Of a stretch of 64,000 nucleotides of DNA, positions 53,175 through 60,691 are shown piece after piece. Every line of letters begins with the position of its first letter. Position 1 is the first letter of the stretch. Both the position numbers and the translations under genes were made by a program. The notes beneath the pieces were generated by a model. The model was not told the DNA's origin and did no database searches. It saw only the letters and a program-made list of their open reading frames with translations. The DNA comes from Deinococcales bacterium (lineage in GTDB: Bacteria; Deinococcota; Deinococci; Deinococcales; JAAFIG01): the NCBI GenBank assembly GCA_025352125.1, contig JANXTZ010000015.1:1-64000 (forward strand), read 5' to 3'.

Positions 53175-53636
53175 ATGACACCCGAGACACCCGTGGTGCG
53201 CCGCGCCAACAAACGTGACCTCGAGACGTTGATGGACTTGTGCCTGGCATGGACCGACGCGCCCGCAAGGCGCGATCCTCAGCGCCTGCGCGAGTTGCTC
53301 GAGCAAGCCCTGTCAGACGATGATGCGACCATGTACCTGGCAGTTTTGGACGGTGTGAGCGTCGGTTTTGCGCACGTCACCTTTCAAGCCCGTCCGGTGC
53401 GTTTGGGTTGGCGTGCGACGATAGAGGAATTGCACGCCCAAGGTGATTTTGCGGGACGCGTCGAAACCCCATTGCTCAAGGCGATTGTTGCCGAGTGCCG
53501 TGAACGTGCCGATGTGATCGCGCTGTATTTGCTCACCCAGCCCGACCTCGAGCCGCATCAATTTGATTTTTACTCGAGTTTGGGCTTTAAAGAACGTGGA
53601 CGCGCGGTGCTGATCTGGTCTGGGGTTTTGACTTAA
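53175..53636 (+). CDS. GNAT-family acetyltransferase
   Basis: A 153-residue protein with a GNAT-like fold: VVRRANKRDLETLMDLCLAW, MYLAVLDGVSVGFAHVTFQARP (beta 4), a degenerate acetyl-CoA loop (TIEELHAQGDFAGRVETPLLKAIVAECRERA), and HQFDFYSSLGFKERGRAVLIW at the C-terminus. The R/QxxGxG/A motif is not standard, so activity is uncertain. It is co-transcribed with the zinc-ribbon gene 5 bp upstream. Confidence 0.78.
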   Translation: MTPETPVVRRANKRDLETLMDLCLAWTDAPARRDPQRLRELLEQALSDDDATMYLAVLDGVSVGFAHVTFQARPVRLGWRATIEELHAQGDFAGRVETPLLKAIVAECRERADVIALYLLTQPDLEPHQFDFYSSLGFKERGRAVLIWSGVLT

Positions 53637-53660
53637 ACCCTGGGGCAATTCGGGTAGACT
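53633..53660 (+). promoter_or_regulatory. Leaderless promoter
   Basis: TTAAAC (53633-53638), 16-bp spacer, TAGACT (53655-53660), six bases, then GTG 53667. The -35 box overlaps the stop of the upstream gene. Confidence 0.6.
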
Positions 53661-53666
53661 GCGGAT

Positions 53667-54269
53667 GTGTCCCCAATTCCGTTCGAGCATCAAGCCATCA
53701 ACACGCGTCAGCAAATTGTTTTGGGGTTGATGAGACTGTTCGGCTGGAAAAGTATTCTTGCGCCCGCACCCGGCAAGAAATTCGTGGCGTTGGGTTATCC
53801 GCACACCTCGAACTGGGATTTTATTCCCGCCGTGGCTTGGGCTTGGTCCACGGGTTTGAAAATGAATTTTGTTGGCAAAGCCGCGCTGTTTAAAGGCATC
53901 ATGGGACCGATCATGAAAGCGCTGGGCGGTATTCCGCTCGAGCGTGACAAGAGTAAGAACTTTGTCGATCAGATCGTTGAAATCATCAAATCCCGAGATG
54001 AAATTGCGCTGATCGTTGCGGCGGAAGGCACGCGAAAAAAAGCCGAATACTGGCGCAGCGGTTTTTATTACATGGCGCTCGAGGCGAACGTGCCGATTGG
54101 TCTGGCGTACATGGACTGGAAACGCCGCGAGATTGGGATTAAACAATACTTCATGCCCTCAGGCGACCTCGAGAAAGACTTCGGGATCATCAAAGCGTAT
54201 TACCGAGACGTGGTTGGACGCGATCCAGACAAGCAAAGTCCAATTGCGTTAAAACCAAAAGACGCTTGA
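53667..54269 (+). CDS. 1-acyl-sn-glycerol-3-phosphate acyltransferase-like (PlsC family)
   Basis: A 200-residue acyltransferase. The catalytic HxxxxD motif appears as HTSNWD (about residues 45-50), followed by MNFVGKAALFKGIMGPIMKALGGIPLERDKSKN and the glycerophosphate-binding AAEGTRKKAEYWRSGFYYMA. Length and motifs fit short PlsC-like enzymes that acylate a lipid precursor. It starts at a GTG six bases after a -10 box. Exact acceptor unknown. Confidence 0.88.
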   Translation: MSPIPFEHQAINTRQQIVLGLMRLFGWKSILAPAPGKKFVALGYPHTSNWDFIPAVAWAWSTGLKMNFVGKAALFKGIMGPIMKALGGIPLERDKSKNFVDQIVEIIKSRDEIALIVAAEGTRKKAEYWRSGFYYMALEANVPIGLAYMDWKRREIGIKQYFMPSGDLEKDFGIIKAYYRDVVGRDPDKQSPIALKPKDA

Positions 54270-54271
54270 AT

Positions 54272-54640
54272 TTATGCCAGCCCCAACTCGAGTTTGAGTC
54301 GCTCGAGAAATGAATCTTCGCTGGCGGCAACCGCATCGGATGCCAGCAATTCTTTGATGGCTGCAAGTGCGTCCTGCTTGACCTGAGCACCATCAAAAAC
54401 CGCACAGCGTTGCTTGAGATAATTGGCTTTCGCCGTATCCGAACTTGCCGCCCGAGCGCGGGCGTAAGACGCGTTTTTGTAACTCGAGACGCTGATGCCC
54501 GAAGTCCAAGGCAGTGCCAGCAAATCAGTCTCGAGTGATTCTGTCTCCAGATCGGAAAAACTTTTATCGGTCATGGTCGCAAAGACCAGCAAATCGACCA
54601 GCGCCTCGAGTTGCGTTTGATTCATTCGGTCTGTTTTCAT
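54272..54640 (-). CDS. TerB-like / small helical protein
   Basis: A 122-residue helical protein (MNQTQLEALVDLLVFATMTDKSFSDLETESLETDLLALPW...QRCAVFDGAQVKQDALAAIKELLASD) with the acidic first helices typical of TerB-like domains, which bind metal through Asp/Glu. GAGGGGG precedes the ATG at 54640. It converges on the acyltransferase gene with 2 bp between stops. Confidence 0.55.
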   Translation of the reverse strand: MKTDRMNQTQLEALVDLLVFATMTDKSFSDLETESLETDLLALPWTSGISVSSYKNASYARARAASSDTAKANYLKQRCAVFDGAQVKQDALAAIKELLASDAVAASEDSFLERLKLELGLA

Positions 54641-54710
54641 AAAACCCCCTCAAACTTTGACGCATCCTAAAACAATTTCGTTCCAAGCACACGCGTATAC
54701 TCGGGCGATC

Positions 54711-54929
54711 ATGTCTCGAGCCTTTGTGAAAGAGGACATCCAAACCCCGGAACCCGAGAAAATTGGTGAGTACAGGGCATTGTGGGGTTTATCGCGCGGC
54801 GAGATTGAATCAGAAATCAAATTTAGCAGCGACGATTTGCTGGACGTGATCCGTTGGGCACGCTCGAGAATTGGTGGTTGTTACTTGCTGTTGGATACCG
54901 CAGGAACAATTTTGGGCGAAGTGGACTAG
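54711..54929 (+). CDS. Small hypothetical protein
   Basis: A 72-residue acidic protein (MSRAFVKEDIQTPEPEKIGEYRALWGLSRGEIESEI...RIGGCYLLLDTAGTILGEVD). ATG 54711 is preceded by TATACT nine bases upstream, a possible -10 box. No family recognised. The stop overlaps the 3' end of the convergent amidase gene by four bases. Confidence 0.55.
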   Translation: MSRAFVKEDIQTPEPEKIGEYRALWGLSRGEIESEIKFSSDDLLDVIRWARSRIGGCYLLLDTAGTILGEVD

Positions 54930-56260
54930 CGTTTGTCCGGCGGCAGGTTGTCCAAATACTCGAGCACCCCTCGAGAAATGCCAGCGGCAATCCGGTCCAA
55001 ATAATTGGCATCTTTGAGTTGCGCCCCCTCGATGGGATGGGTGACAAAACCCATCTCGACCAAAATGGCGGGCGCGGTGTTTTCTTTGATCACCAAATAA
55101 TCGGCGGTTCGCACGCCACGGTTCAAACTGGCGGTCGCGCCGATCATGTTCGAGAGCACACTGGAAGCCGCCTTCAAGGACGCCTGGCTGCGCTGGGTTT
55201 GGTCAACGCCTTTAACCGCCGGACTCGAGGTGGGATTGAGTGCCACGGCAACGGGGCGCGTTTCGGTTGATGGCTCTACGGTCGTGTTGCTCGAGGTTGG
55301 CGCGGTACTTGTGGCGTCAACCGCATTGGTTTGGGGGAGGTTTGACGCACTGACACTTGCATCCCCGACACTTGCATCCGAGGCAATATCAGACGGGCTT
55401 GTCTCTGCCGTGCTTGGACTCGAGCTTGTTTCAGGCGCGGCTTGGACTTCGGGCATCGGCAAAAGCTTGGGCGGATTGGCTGGAGTCACAAAGACCGGCG
55501 CTTGAGATTTTTTATTGAAATAATACACTTCAGTCCCGTAGGTGGTCATGGCGTTCGAGGCTGGACGCGCATTGGCGTGAATTGAAACAAACAAATCCTT
55601 TCCCTTGCTCAAGTCGGCTCGAGCACGAAGATCAAGACGTTTGTCGTCTGAGAAAACGGTGTTGTCAGATCGGGTCATGGTGACTTCGACCCCAGCCTCG
55701 GACAGGGTTTGCGCCACCCGAGTTGAAACACTCAAATTCACTTCAGATTCTTGCACCACTCCTCGAGCGCCAGGGTCAGTGCCACCGTGCCCAGGGTCAA
55801 CCACCACGCTGAAGGTTCTGGCAAGGTTCTCGGGTTTGAAGACAAAAGGCGCGACCATGCCAAGCGGCGAGGTGTCCGAAAACGCGCCCGAAAGATCAAT
55901 CACGACCCTCGAGCCAGTCTTGCCCTCGCCTGGGGGCAGGACTTGCAAACGCCAGCCCGAACGAGAGGTCACGCCTTGCGGCGTCACCAGGGTCAGCACA
56001 CCAGATTCGGCGTTTTGCTCGAGGGTGTACCCCAAGAATTCTGGGTACTTGTACTTTTTAAGGTCTGCCACCACGATTCCATCAGGGAAAATCACCCTCA
56101 TGGCGAGCAAATTGAGTTCAACGCGGTAACTCGCGTCGGCTGGCAGATCAATCACCACCCTCGAGTACCCAGGGTACTTTCCGATGCGCGGCGCAGGAAT
56201 ACCAGAGGCTAACGCAATACTCGAACTCCAGATGAACAACGCAAGTATCAAGATTCGCAT
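54926..56260 (-). CDS. N-acetylmuramoyl-L-alanine amidase with AMIN domain
   Basis: A 444-residue cell-wall amidase. After a signal peptide (ending ALASG), an AMIN domain spans about 25-130 (GYSRVVIDLPADASYRVEL). The Amidase_3 domain follows with zinc ligands in VVDPGHGGTDPGA, QESEVNLSVS, and VSIHAN, and catalytic Glu in ILVEMGFVTHP. Between VSIHAN and the last block lies an insert of about 110 residues rich in Pro, Ser, Thr and Ala (about 250-360), unusual inside this domain. The enzyme splits peptidoglycan at daughter-cell separation. The start has TACGCT five bases upstream and may be leaderless. Confidence 0.88.
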   Translation of the reverse strand: MRILILALFIWSSSIALASGIPAPRIGKYPGYSRVVIDLPADASYRVELNLLAMRVIFPDGIVVADLKKYKYPEFLGYTLEQNAESGVLTLVTPQGVTSRSGWRLQVLPPGEGKTGSRVVIDLSGAFSDTSPLGMVAPFVFKPENLARTFSVVVDPGHGGTDPGARGVVQESEVNLSVSTRVAQTLSEAGVEVTMTRSDNTVFSDDKRLDLRARADLSKGKDLFVSIHANARPASNAMTTYGTEVYYFNKKSQAPVFVTPANPPKLLPMPEVQAAPETSSSPSTAETSPSDIASDASVGDASVSASNLPQTNAVDATSTAPTSSNTTVEPSTETRPVAVALNPTSSPAVKGVDQTQRSQASLKAASSVLSNMIGATASLNRGVRTADYLVIKENTAPAILVEMGFVTHPIEGAQLKDANYLDRIAAGISRGVLEYLDNLPPDKR

Positions 56261-56404
56261 GGTCTAGCGTACTCCAAAACATGAGAATTTGTGTGACACA
56301 CGGGGCTAAATTCCTCACAAAGCCAAGAGCACCTGGGTGTGAGGCACTCGAGTTTTGATCAAAAATTCCTATCGTAGACACGAAATACAGCGATTGCGCT
56401 GTCC

Positions 56405-56570
56405 ACCCTCTCTTGACCATAAACGTGCACCTGGCGGGCATGGTCGCTCATCCCCGACCCTTCTTCATTCCAAAACGCACCTGTCTTGCCCTTGAAGCAG
56501 CACCTAACGGGCTTGGGCGCTTCGGGCGGAATCGCTTCTCCCGATTGCGAGAGAGGGGAGTTTTATTGGA
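56405..56570 (+). repeat. Nested hairpin elements inside a palindromic repeat
   Basis: A CTCATCCCC-family repeat is split twice. A hairpin element with GACCAT/ATGGTC arms occupies 56411-56447. A second element (56464-56484 plus 56523-56535, arms ATTCC/GGAAT) is itself split at its loop by a third (56485-56522, arms GCCC/GGGC). Removing the 38-base inner segment restores an ordinary element, CACCTGT joined to CGGGC. A tandem 20-base repeat (TATTGGATTACACGTGTGGT) at 56563-56605 follows. Confidence 0.85.
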
Positions 56571-56670
56571 TTACACGTGTGGTTTTATTGGATTACACGT
56601 GTGGTTTGAGGTCTTTCTCTTCTTTTAAATCTCGTTGCTCGAGATTTCCAAATCCGTCATTCAGCCTTCG

Positions 56671-56710
56671 TGCAGCACTTGTTCTGCCTTGTAACCCGAG
56701 CGAACAGTGC
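56671..56710 (-). repeat. Duplicate of the lipA 3' end
   Basis: This 40-base segment repeats 56759-56799, the final codons of lipA, 88 bp away, with a handful of mismatches. Translated in the same frame, both end with YKAEQVLH. It looks like an old tandem duplication or an alternative gene end left after a rearrangement. Between 56261 and 56748 no gene is seen. Confidence 0.75.
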
Positions 56711-56748
56711 TTACGAAAGTCGTCGCTCGAGAATATAAGAATTTTCGT

Positions 56749-57678
56749 TCAGGATTTATGCAAGACTTGTTCCGCCTTGTAACTCGAGCGAACCAGTGCC
56801 CCAGAAACCACCTCGAGAAAACCGAGTTCCATCCCCTCGAGCCTGATCTCGTCAAATTCGTCTGGGGTCACGTAACGCTCGACGGGCAGATGGTGTTTGG
56901 TGGGGCGCAAATACTGCCCGAAAGTCACAATGTCAACGTTGTGTGCTCGAAGGTCGTGCATCGTCTCGAGGATTTCGGCGCGGGTTTCACCAAGTCCGAG
57001 CATCAAACTGGTTTTGGTGTAGACATTGGCAACCGTTTTTGCGCCCGCCAAGACTTTCAAAGTCTGGTCGTAACCCGCTCGAGCGTCGCGCACGGGGTGG
57101 GTTAAACGCCGCACAGTTTCGATGTTCTGCGCAAAGACCTCGACCCCAGCATTCACCACGAGCGCCACATGCTCGAGGTTGCCGTTAAAATCTGGGGTCA
57201 AGCCTTCGACCCGCACGCCAGGGTTGAGGGTTTTGATGGCTTGCACGGTACGGGCAAAATGGCTTGCGCCGCCGTCTGGCAGGTCGTCACGGTCAACGCT
57301 GGTCAAGACCACGTACTTCAAACCCATCTTTTGCACCGCCTCGGCAATGTGCTGCGGCTCGAGCGGGTCGAGCCTGCCGTTCGGGTTTCCGGTGTCCACC
57401 GCACAGAACTTGCAGGCGCGGGTACACACTGACCCCATCAGCATGAAGGTTGCCGTGCCAGCCGCCCAGCACTCGGCAATGTTTGGACACATGGCTTCCT
57501 GGCAAACCGTGGACAGCCCGTTCAGGTCAACAATGTCTTTGATACTGCGGTAACCGATGCCGCTTGGCAGGGCGACTTTGAGCCAGTCTGGTTTGCGTTC
57601 ACGGACACTTTGGGCGTCTTGGCGTTGCACGCCGTTGCGAACAACCTGAAAATCGTATTCTCGAGACGGTTTGATCAT
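56749..57678 (-). CDS. lipA: Lipoyl synthase
   Basis: A 309-residue radical SAM enzyme that inserts two sulfurs into protein-bound octanoate. It has the auxiliary cluster motif [12 protein letters not shown], the radical SAM motif CTRACKFC, and [47 protein letters not shown] and [23 protein letters not shown]. The last residues ([12 protein letters not shown]) extend past the usual end, and a duplicate of this tail lies downstream. ATG 57678 is used; a hairpin repeat at 57719-57756 sits between lipB and lipA. Confidence 0.95.
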   Translation of the reverse strand: MIKPSREYDFQVVRNGVQRQDAQSVRERKPDWLKVALPSGIGYRSIKDIVDLNGLSTVCQEAMCPNIAECWAAGTATFMLMGSVCTRACKFCAVDTGNPNGRLDPLEPQHIAEAVQKMGLKYVVLTSVDRDDLPDGGASHFARTVQAIKTLNPGVRVEGLTPDFNGNLEHVALVVNAGVEVFAQNIETVRRLTHPVRDARAGYDQTLKVLAGAKTVANVYTKTSLMLGLGETRAEILETMHDLRAHNVDIVTFGQYLRPTKHHLPVERYVTPDEFDEIRLEGMELGFLEVVSGALVRSSYKAEQVLHKS

Positions 57679-57718
57679 TTTTTGTCCTTGTCTGGGTTGC
57701 AGGCAAGGGCGCATTGCC

Positions 57719-57756
57719 TTCCTGACCATAAAACGCACCTTCGGGCATGGTCGCTT
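57719..57756 (+). repeat. Covarying hairpin repeat between lipB and lipA
   Basis: CTGACCATAAAACGCACCTT, then CGGGC and ATGGTCGCTT; arms GACCAT/ATGGTC. It is flanked by AGGGCGCA and TGCGCCCCT, themselves complementary, so it appears to sit in the loop of an older palindrome. On the lipB-lipA transcript it lies in the lipA leader. Confidence 0.8.
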
Positions 57757-57774
57757 GCGCCCCTACTGAAATTT

Positions 57775-58449
57775 TTATGCGTAACTGACTTCTCGTCCTG
57801 CCAATTCCTCGAGCCAATGGTAATCTTTGAATTCTTCGGCAAAAGCCTTCTCGAGCCGATCTCGAGCGTCCTGCATGTCAATTTTTTGGTTTAGAATTTT
57901 CGCCAGGCTGGTCATGTGGGTGTCGGTCAAACCGCAAGGCACGATCAAATTGAAATCTGCAAGGTCGGTGTTGAGGTTGATTGCCAGACCATGAAGCGCA
58001 ACATTGCGTTTGATGGCAACGCCGATGCTGCCAATTTTGTCGTTGTCCACGTACACGCCGGCGTACCCAGGATTGGGACGGGCAAAAACACCGTATGTCT
58101 CGAGCAGCCGAATTTGAACATTCTCGAGCCGCCGCAAAAAATCTCGGACGCGCCGACCCACAGGAAAAATGGCATACGCCACCAGTTGCCCAGGTCCGTG
58201 ATAGGTGACCGTGCCGCCCCGTTCGGTATTGACAACCTCAATCCCCTGCGCCTCGAGCATGGCTTTTGGGACAATCAGATTGGTTTCATCGTCGTCTTTG
58301 CGTCCGTGCGTCACGACCCTTGGATGCTCAAGCAGCAGCAACGTTGGCGGCGTTAAAGCACTTGCCACGAGGTTGTGCGTCTCGAGTTGCAACTGGTACG
58401 CCTGTTGGTACGGCACAAGTCCAAGTTGTTTTGTGACAAAACCGTTCAC
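57775..58449 (-). CDS. lipB: Octanoyltransferase
   Basis: A 224-residue enzyme that moves octanoate from acyl carrier protein to lipoyl domains. The catalytic Lys is in the DDKIGSIGVAIKRNVALHGLAINLNTDL segment and Cys in FNLIVPCGL; ERGGTVTYHGPGQLVAY is the family signature. GTG 58449 lies six bases after TAGACT (58456-58461 on the minus strand), giving a leaderless start that fits LipB N-termini. It forms an operon with lipA. Confidence 0.94.
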   Translation of the reverse strand: MNGFVTKQLGLVPYQQAYQLQLETHNLVASALTPPTLLLLEHPRVVTHGRKDDDETNLIVPKAMLEAQGIEVVNTERGGTVTYHGPGQLVAYAIFPVGRRVRDFLRRLENVQIRLLETYGVFARPNPGYAGVYVDNDKIGSIGVAIKRNVALHGLAINLNTDLADFNLIVPCGLTDTHMTSLAKILNQKIDMQDARDRLEKAFAEEFKDYHWLEELAGREVSYA

Positions 58450-58455
58450 CAGCAA

Positions 58456-58461
58456 AGTCTA
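58456..58461 (-). promoter_or_regulatory. -10 box of lipB (leaderless)
   Basis: TAGACT on the minus strand, six bases before GTG 58449. The -35 is weak (CTCTTG at 17 bp). Confidence 0.55.
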
Positions 58462-58563
58462 CTCTTTGATTGCTGATGCAAGAGATTTGAGCAATACAAT
58501 CTGCCCCAGTCAGCACAATGACAAATCCATGCCGACACCGTTAAAAGGCTCGAGATTTGAGGC

Positions 58564-58593
58564 TTGACAAATGAGTTGTAAATCACTAAACTC
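58564..58593 (+). promoter_or_regulatory. Promoter and candidate MarR operator
   Basis: TTGACA (58564-58569), 17-bp spacer, TAAACT (58587-58592). An inverted repeat GAGTT (58573-58577) / AACTC (58589-58593) overlaps the spacer and -10 box, well placed for repression by the MarR protein encoded next. Confidence 0.7.
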
Positions 58594-58631
58594 TTCAATC
58601 ATCAGTCCATAACGTTTGATCTCTAACGACC

Positions 58632-59201
58632 TTGTTTAAACCGTTCAAAGCGGAGAAAAGAGCGTTTACTTTGCCAGTTCACGATGATTTTAGTTTGCCC
58701 GAACTCGAGGTCATGCGACGCGCCTCGGGATTGCCGATAGACGAACTGGCGCTGGCGGTGGCGTCCAACATCTGGCGTGCCGCGCAAAGTTTCAAACTCA
58801 AAATGGAACGCGAGGTGCTGCGCGAGCACAACCTCAGTTTCGCCAGTTTTTCGACGCTGTTTATCGTCTGGATTTGGGGTCCCATCGAAACCCGGGACAT
58901 TGCCAAATCTCAAGCCGTCAGCAAAGCCACCGTGACCAGTTTACTGATCACCCTCGAGAAACGTGGCTTGGTCAAACGCCGCGCCAGCAAGGTTGATCGG
59001 CGTTTGGTGATCGTGAAACTCACCGATGCTGGACGAACCCTGATCCAGTGGTTGTTCCCGAAATTTAACCAGGGCGAAAGCGAGATGGCTTCGGTGCTCA
59101 CAGCGTCCGAACAAGACACCCTGGCACATTTGCTGCGCAAAGTCGTGGCTGGCGCGAATACCGAACTCGAGGAAGAAATTATGGCGAAGGTCAGCGCATG
59201 A
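58632..59201 (+). CDS. MarR-family transcriptional regulator
   Basis: A 189-residue winged-helix regulator: RDIAKSQAVSKATVTSLLITLEKRGLVKRRASKVDRRLVIVKLTDAGRTLI is the MarR wing, with helical dimerisation regions at both ends. The TTG start at 58632 is weakly supported; a Met at about residue 28 is an alternative. It is the first gene of a catabolic operon and overlaps the aldehyde dehydrogenase start by four bases (ATGA). It probably represses its own promoter until a substrate-derived ligand binds. Confidence 0.85.
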   Translation: MFKPFKAEKRAFTLPVHDDFSLPELEVMRRASGLPIDELALAVASNIWRAAQSFKLKMEREVLREHNLSFASFSTLFIVWIWGPIETRDIAKSQAVSKATVTSLLITLEKRGLVKRRASKVDRRLVIVKLTDAGRTLIQWLFPKFNQGESEMASVLTASEQDTLAHLLRKVVAGANTELEEEIMAKVSA

Positions 59202-60673
59202 ACAAGGTCGAGATTGCTGGCGTTCAAGTGTCCACAGATCATTTCATCGACAACCAGCGCGTCTCGAGTGCGGACACCTTCGAGGCTCACAGCGCCATTG
59301 ATGAAAGTTTGCTCGGGCACGTGGCAAGGGGCACGCAACTCGAGGTTGACCTGGCAGTTGCGGCAGCCACAGCCGCATTTCCAGCTTGGGCGGCGCTGGG
59401 CGCACATGGGCGTTTTGAAATCCTCGAGCGGCTGGCGCACATCATCGAGGCTCGGGTTGAGGATTTGGCGGCGGTGGAAACCATGAACAATGGGTCGTTG
59501 CTCGAGGCGAGTCGTTTGCGGGTGATGAAACGCGGCGGGCACAACATTCACTTTTTTGCCCAATTGGCAAAAGATTTGCCAGAAGACCCCAAAAACGAGT
59601 GGGACACCGAAGCCGCCAAGAACGCGCACAACTCGGTGCGTTACGACCCTGCTGGCGTCACGGCTTTAATCACGCCTTGGAATGCGCCGTTCATGCTGGC
59701 AACCTGGAAGGTTGGTCCCGCGCTGGCGGCAGGCAACACGGTGGTTTTAAAACCCGCCGAGTGGACGCCGTTCACCGCGTCGTTGCTGGCAGATTTTGTG
59801 CTCGAGGCTGGGTTGCCACCAGGGGTTTTTAACGTCGTGCAAGGCTTGGGCTTTGAGGCTGGCGCGGCACTGGTGGCGCACCCTGATGTCAAGCGCATTT
59901 CGTTCACGGGCAGCGTGCCGACCGCCAGAAAAATTGCCGCCAGCGCCGCGCAGAACCTGACGCCACTCAGTTTTGAACTTGGCGGGAAGTCACCGTTTAT
60001 TGTCTTCAACGACGCCGACCTCGAGTTGGCAATCAGGAATGCCGTCGATCAATACGACAACTGCGGACAGGTCTGTCTCTCGGGCACGCGTCTGCTGGTC
60101 GAGGACGGGATTTATGACCGTTTCTTTGAGGGTTTTAAGGCAGCCGTCAGCCAAACCAAACAAGGCGACCCTCGAGAGGCAAGGACCGTGGTTGGTCCAC
60201 TGGTCACTCGGACGCACTTTGAGCGGGTGCAAGGCTTTGTGGACCGTGCCGTAGAAGCTGGGGCAAAGCTCGAGTTTGGCGGCGGCGTTTCACCCGATTT
60301 GGGCGGTTTGTACTTTCAACCCACACTGTTCACCAACGTCCCAGAAGATGCTGAAATTTTAAGCAAAGAGGTGTTTGGACCCGTGTTGACGCTGCAAAAA
60401 TTCTCGAGCGAATCCGAACTGGTGACGCTTGCCAACAACACCGAATACGGTCTGGCAGCCATCATTTTTACAAAAGACCAAAACCGCGCCGAACGAATCT
60501 CGAGTCAACTGGGTGCCGGCACGGTCTGGATCAACTGCTTTTATGTGCGCGATCTGGCAGCGCCATTTGGCGGCGCTCGGCATTCTGGCATCGGACGCGA
60601 GGGAGGACATTGGAGTTTTGATTTTTACTGCGACGTGAAAAACGTCATGCACCGCCACGGAACATTCGCCTGA
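59198..60673 (+). CDS. NAD(P)-dependent aldehyde dehydrogenase
   Basis: A 491-residue aldehyde dehydrogenase of normal length. It has TPWNAPFMLATWKVGPALAAGNTVVLKPAEWTP (cofactor site), FTGSVPTARKIA, the general-base Glu in LSFELGGKSPF and the nucleophile Cys in NCGQVCLSGTRL. Sequence style is close to the HpaE/BetB group, oxidising semialdehydes or aminoaldehydes. In this operon with an amine-type permease and a glutamine synthetase homologue, an aminoaldehyde substrate is a reasonable guess. Confidence 0.92.
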   Translation: MNKVEIAGVQVSTDHFIDNQRVSSADTFEAHSAIDESLLGHVARGTQLEVDLAVAAATAAFPAWAALGAHGRFEILERLAHIIEARVEDLAAVETMNNGSLLEASRLRVMKRGGHNIHFFAQLAKDLPEDPKNEWDTEAAKNAHNSVRYDPAGVTALITPWNAPFMLATWKVGPALAAGNTVVLKPAEWTPFTASLLADFVLEAGLPPGVFNVVQGLGFEAGAALVAHPDVKRISFTGSVPTARKIAASAAQNLTPLSFELGGKSPFIVFNDADLELAIRNAVDQYDNCGQVCLSGTRLLVEDGIYDRFFEGFKAAVSQTKQGDPREARTVVGPLVTRTHFERVQGFVDRAVEAGAKLEFGGGVSPDLGGLYFQPTLFTNVPEDAEILSKEVFGPVLTLQKFSSESELVTLANNTEYGLAAIIFTKDQNRAERISSQLGAGTVWINCFYVRDLAAPFGGARHSGIGREGGHWSFDFYCDVKNVMHRHGTFA

Positions 60674-60691
60674 TCAGGCACGGGAGGCTTT

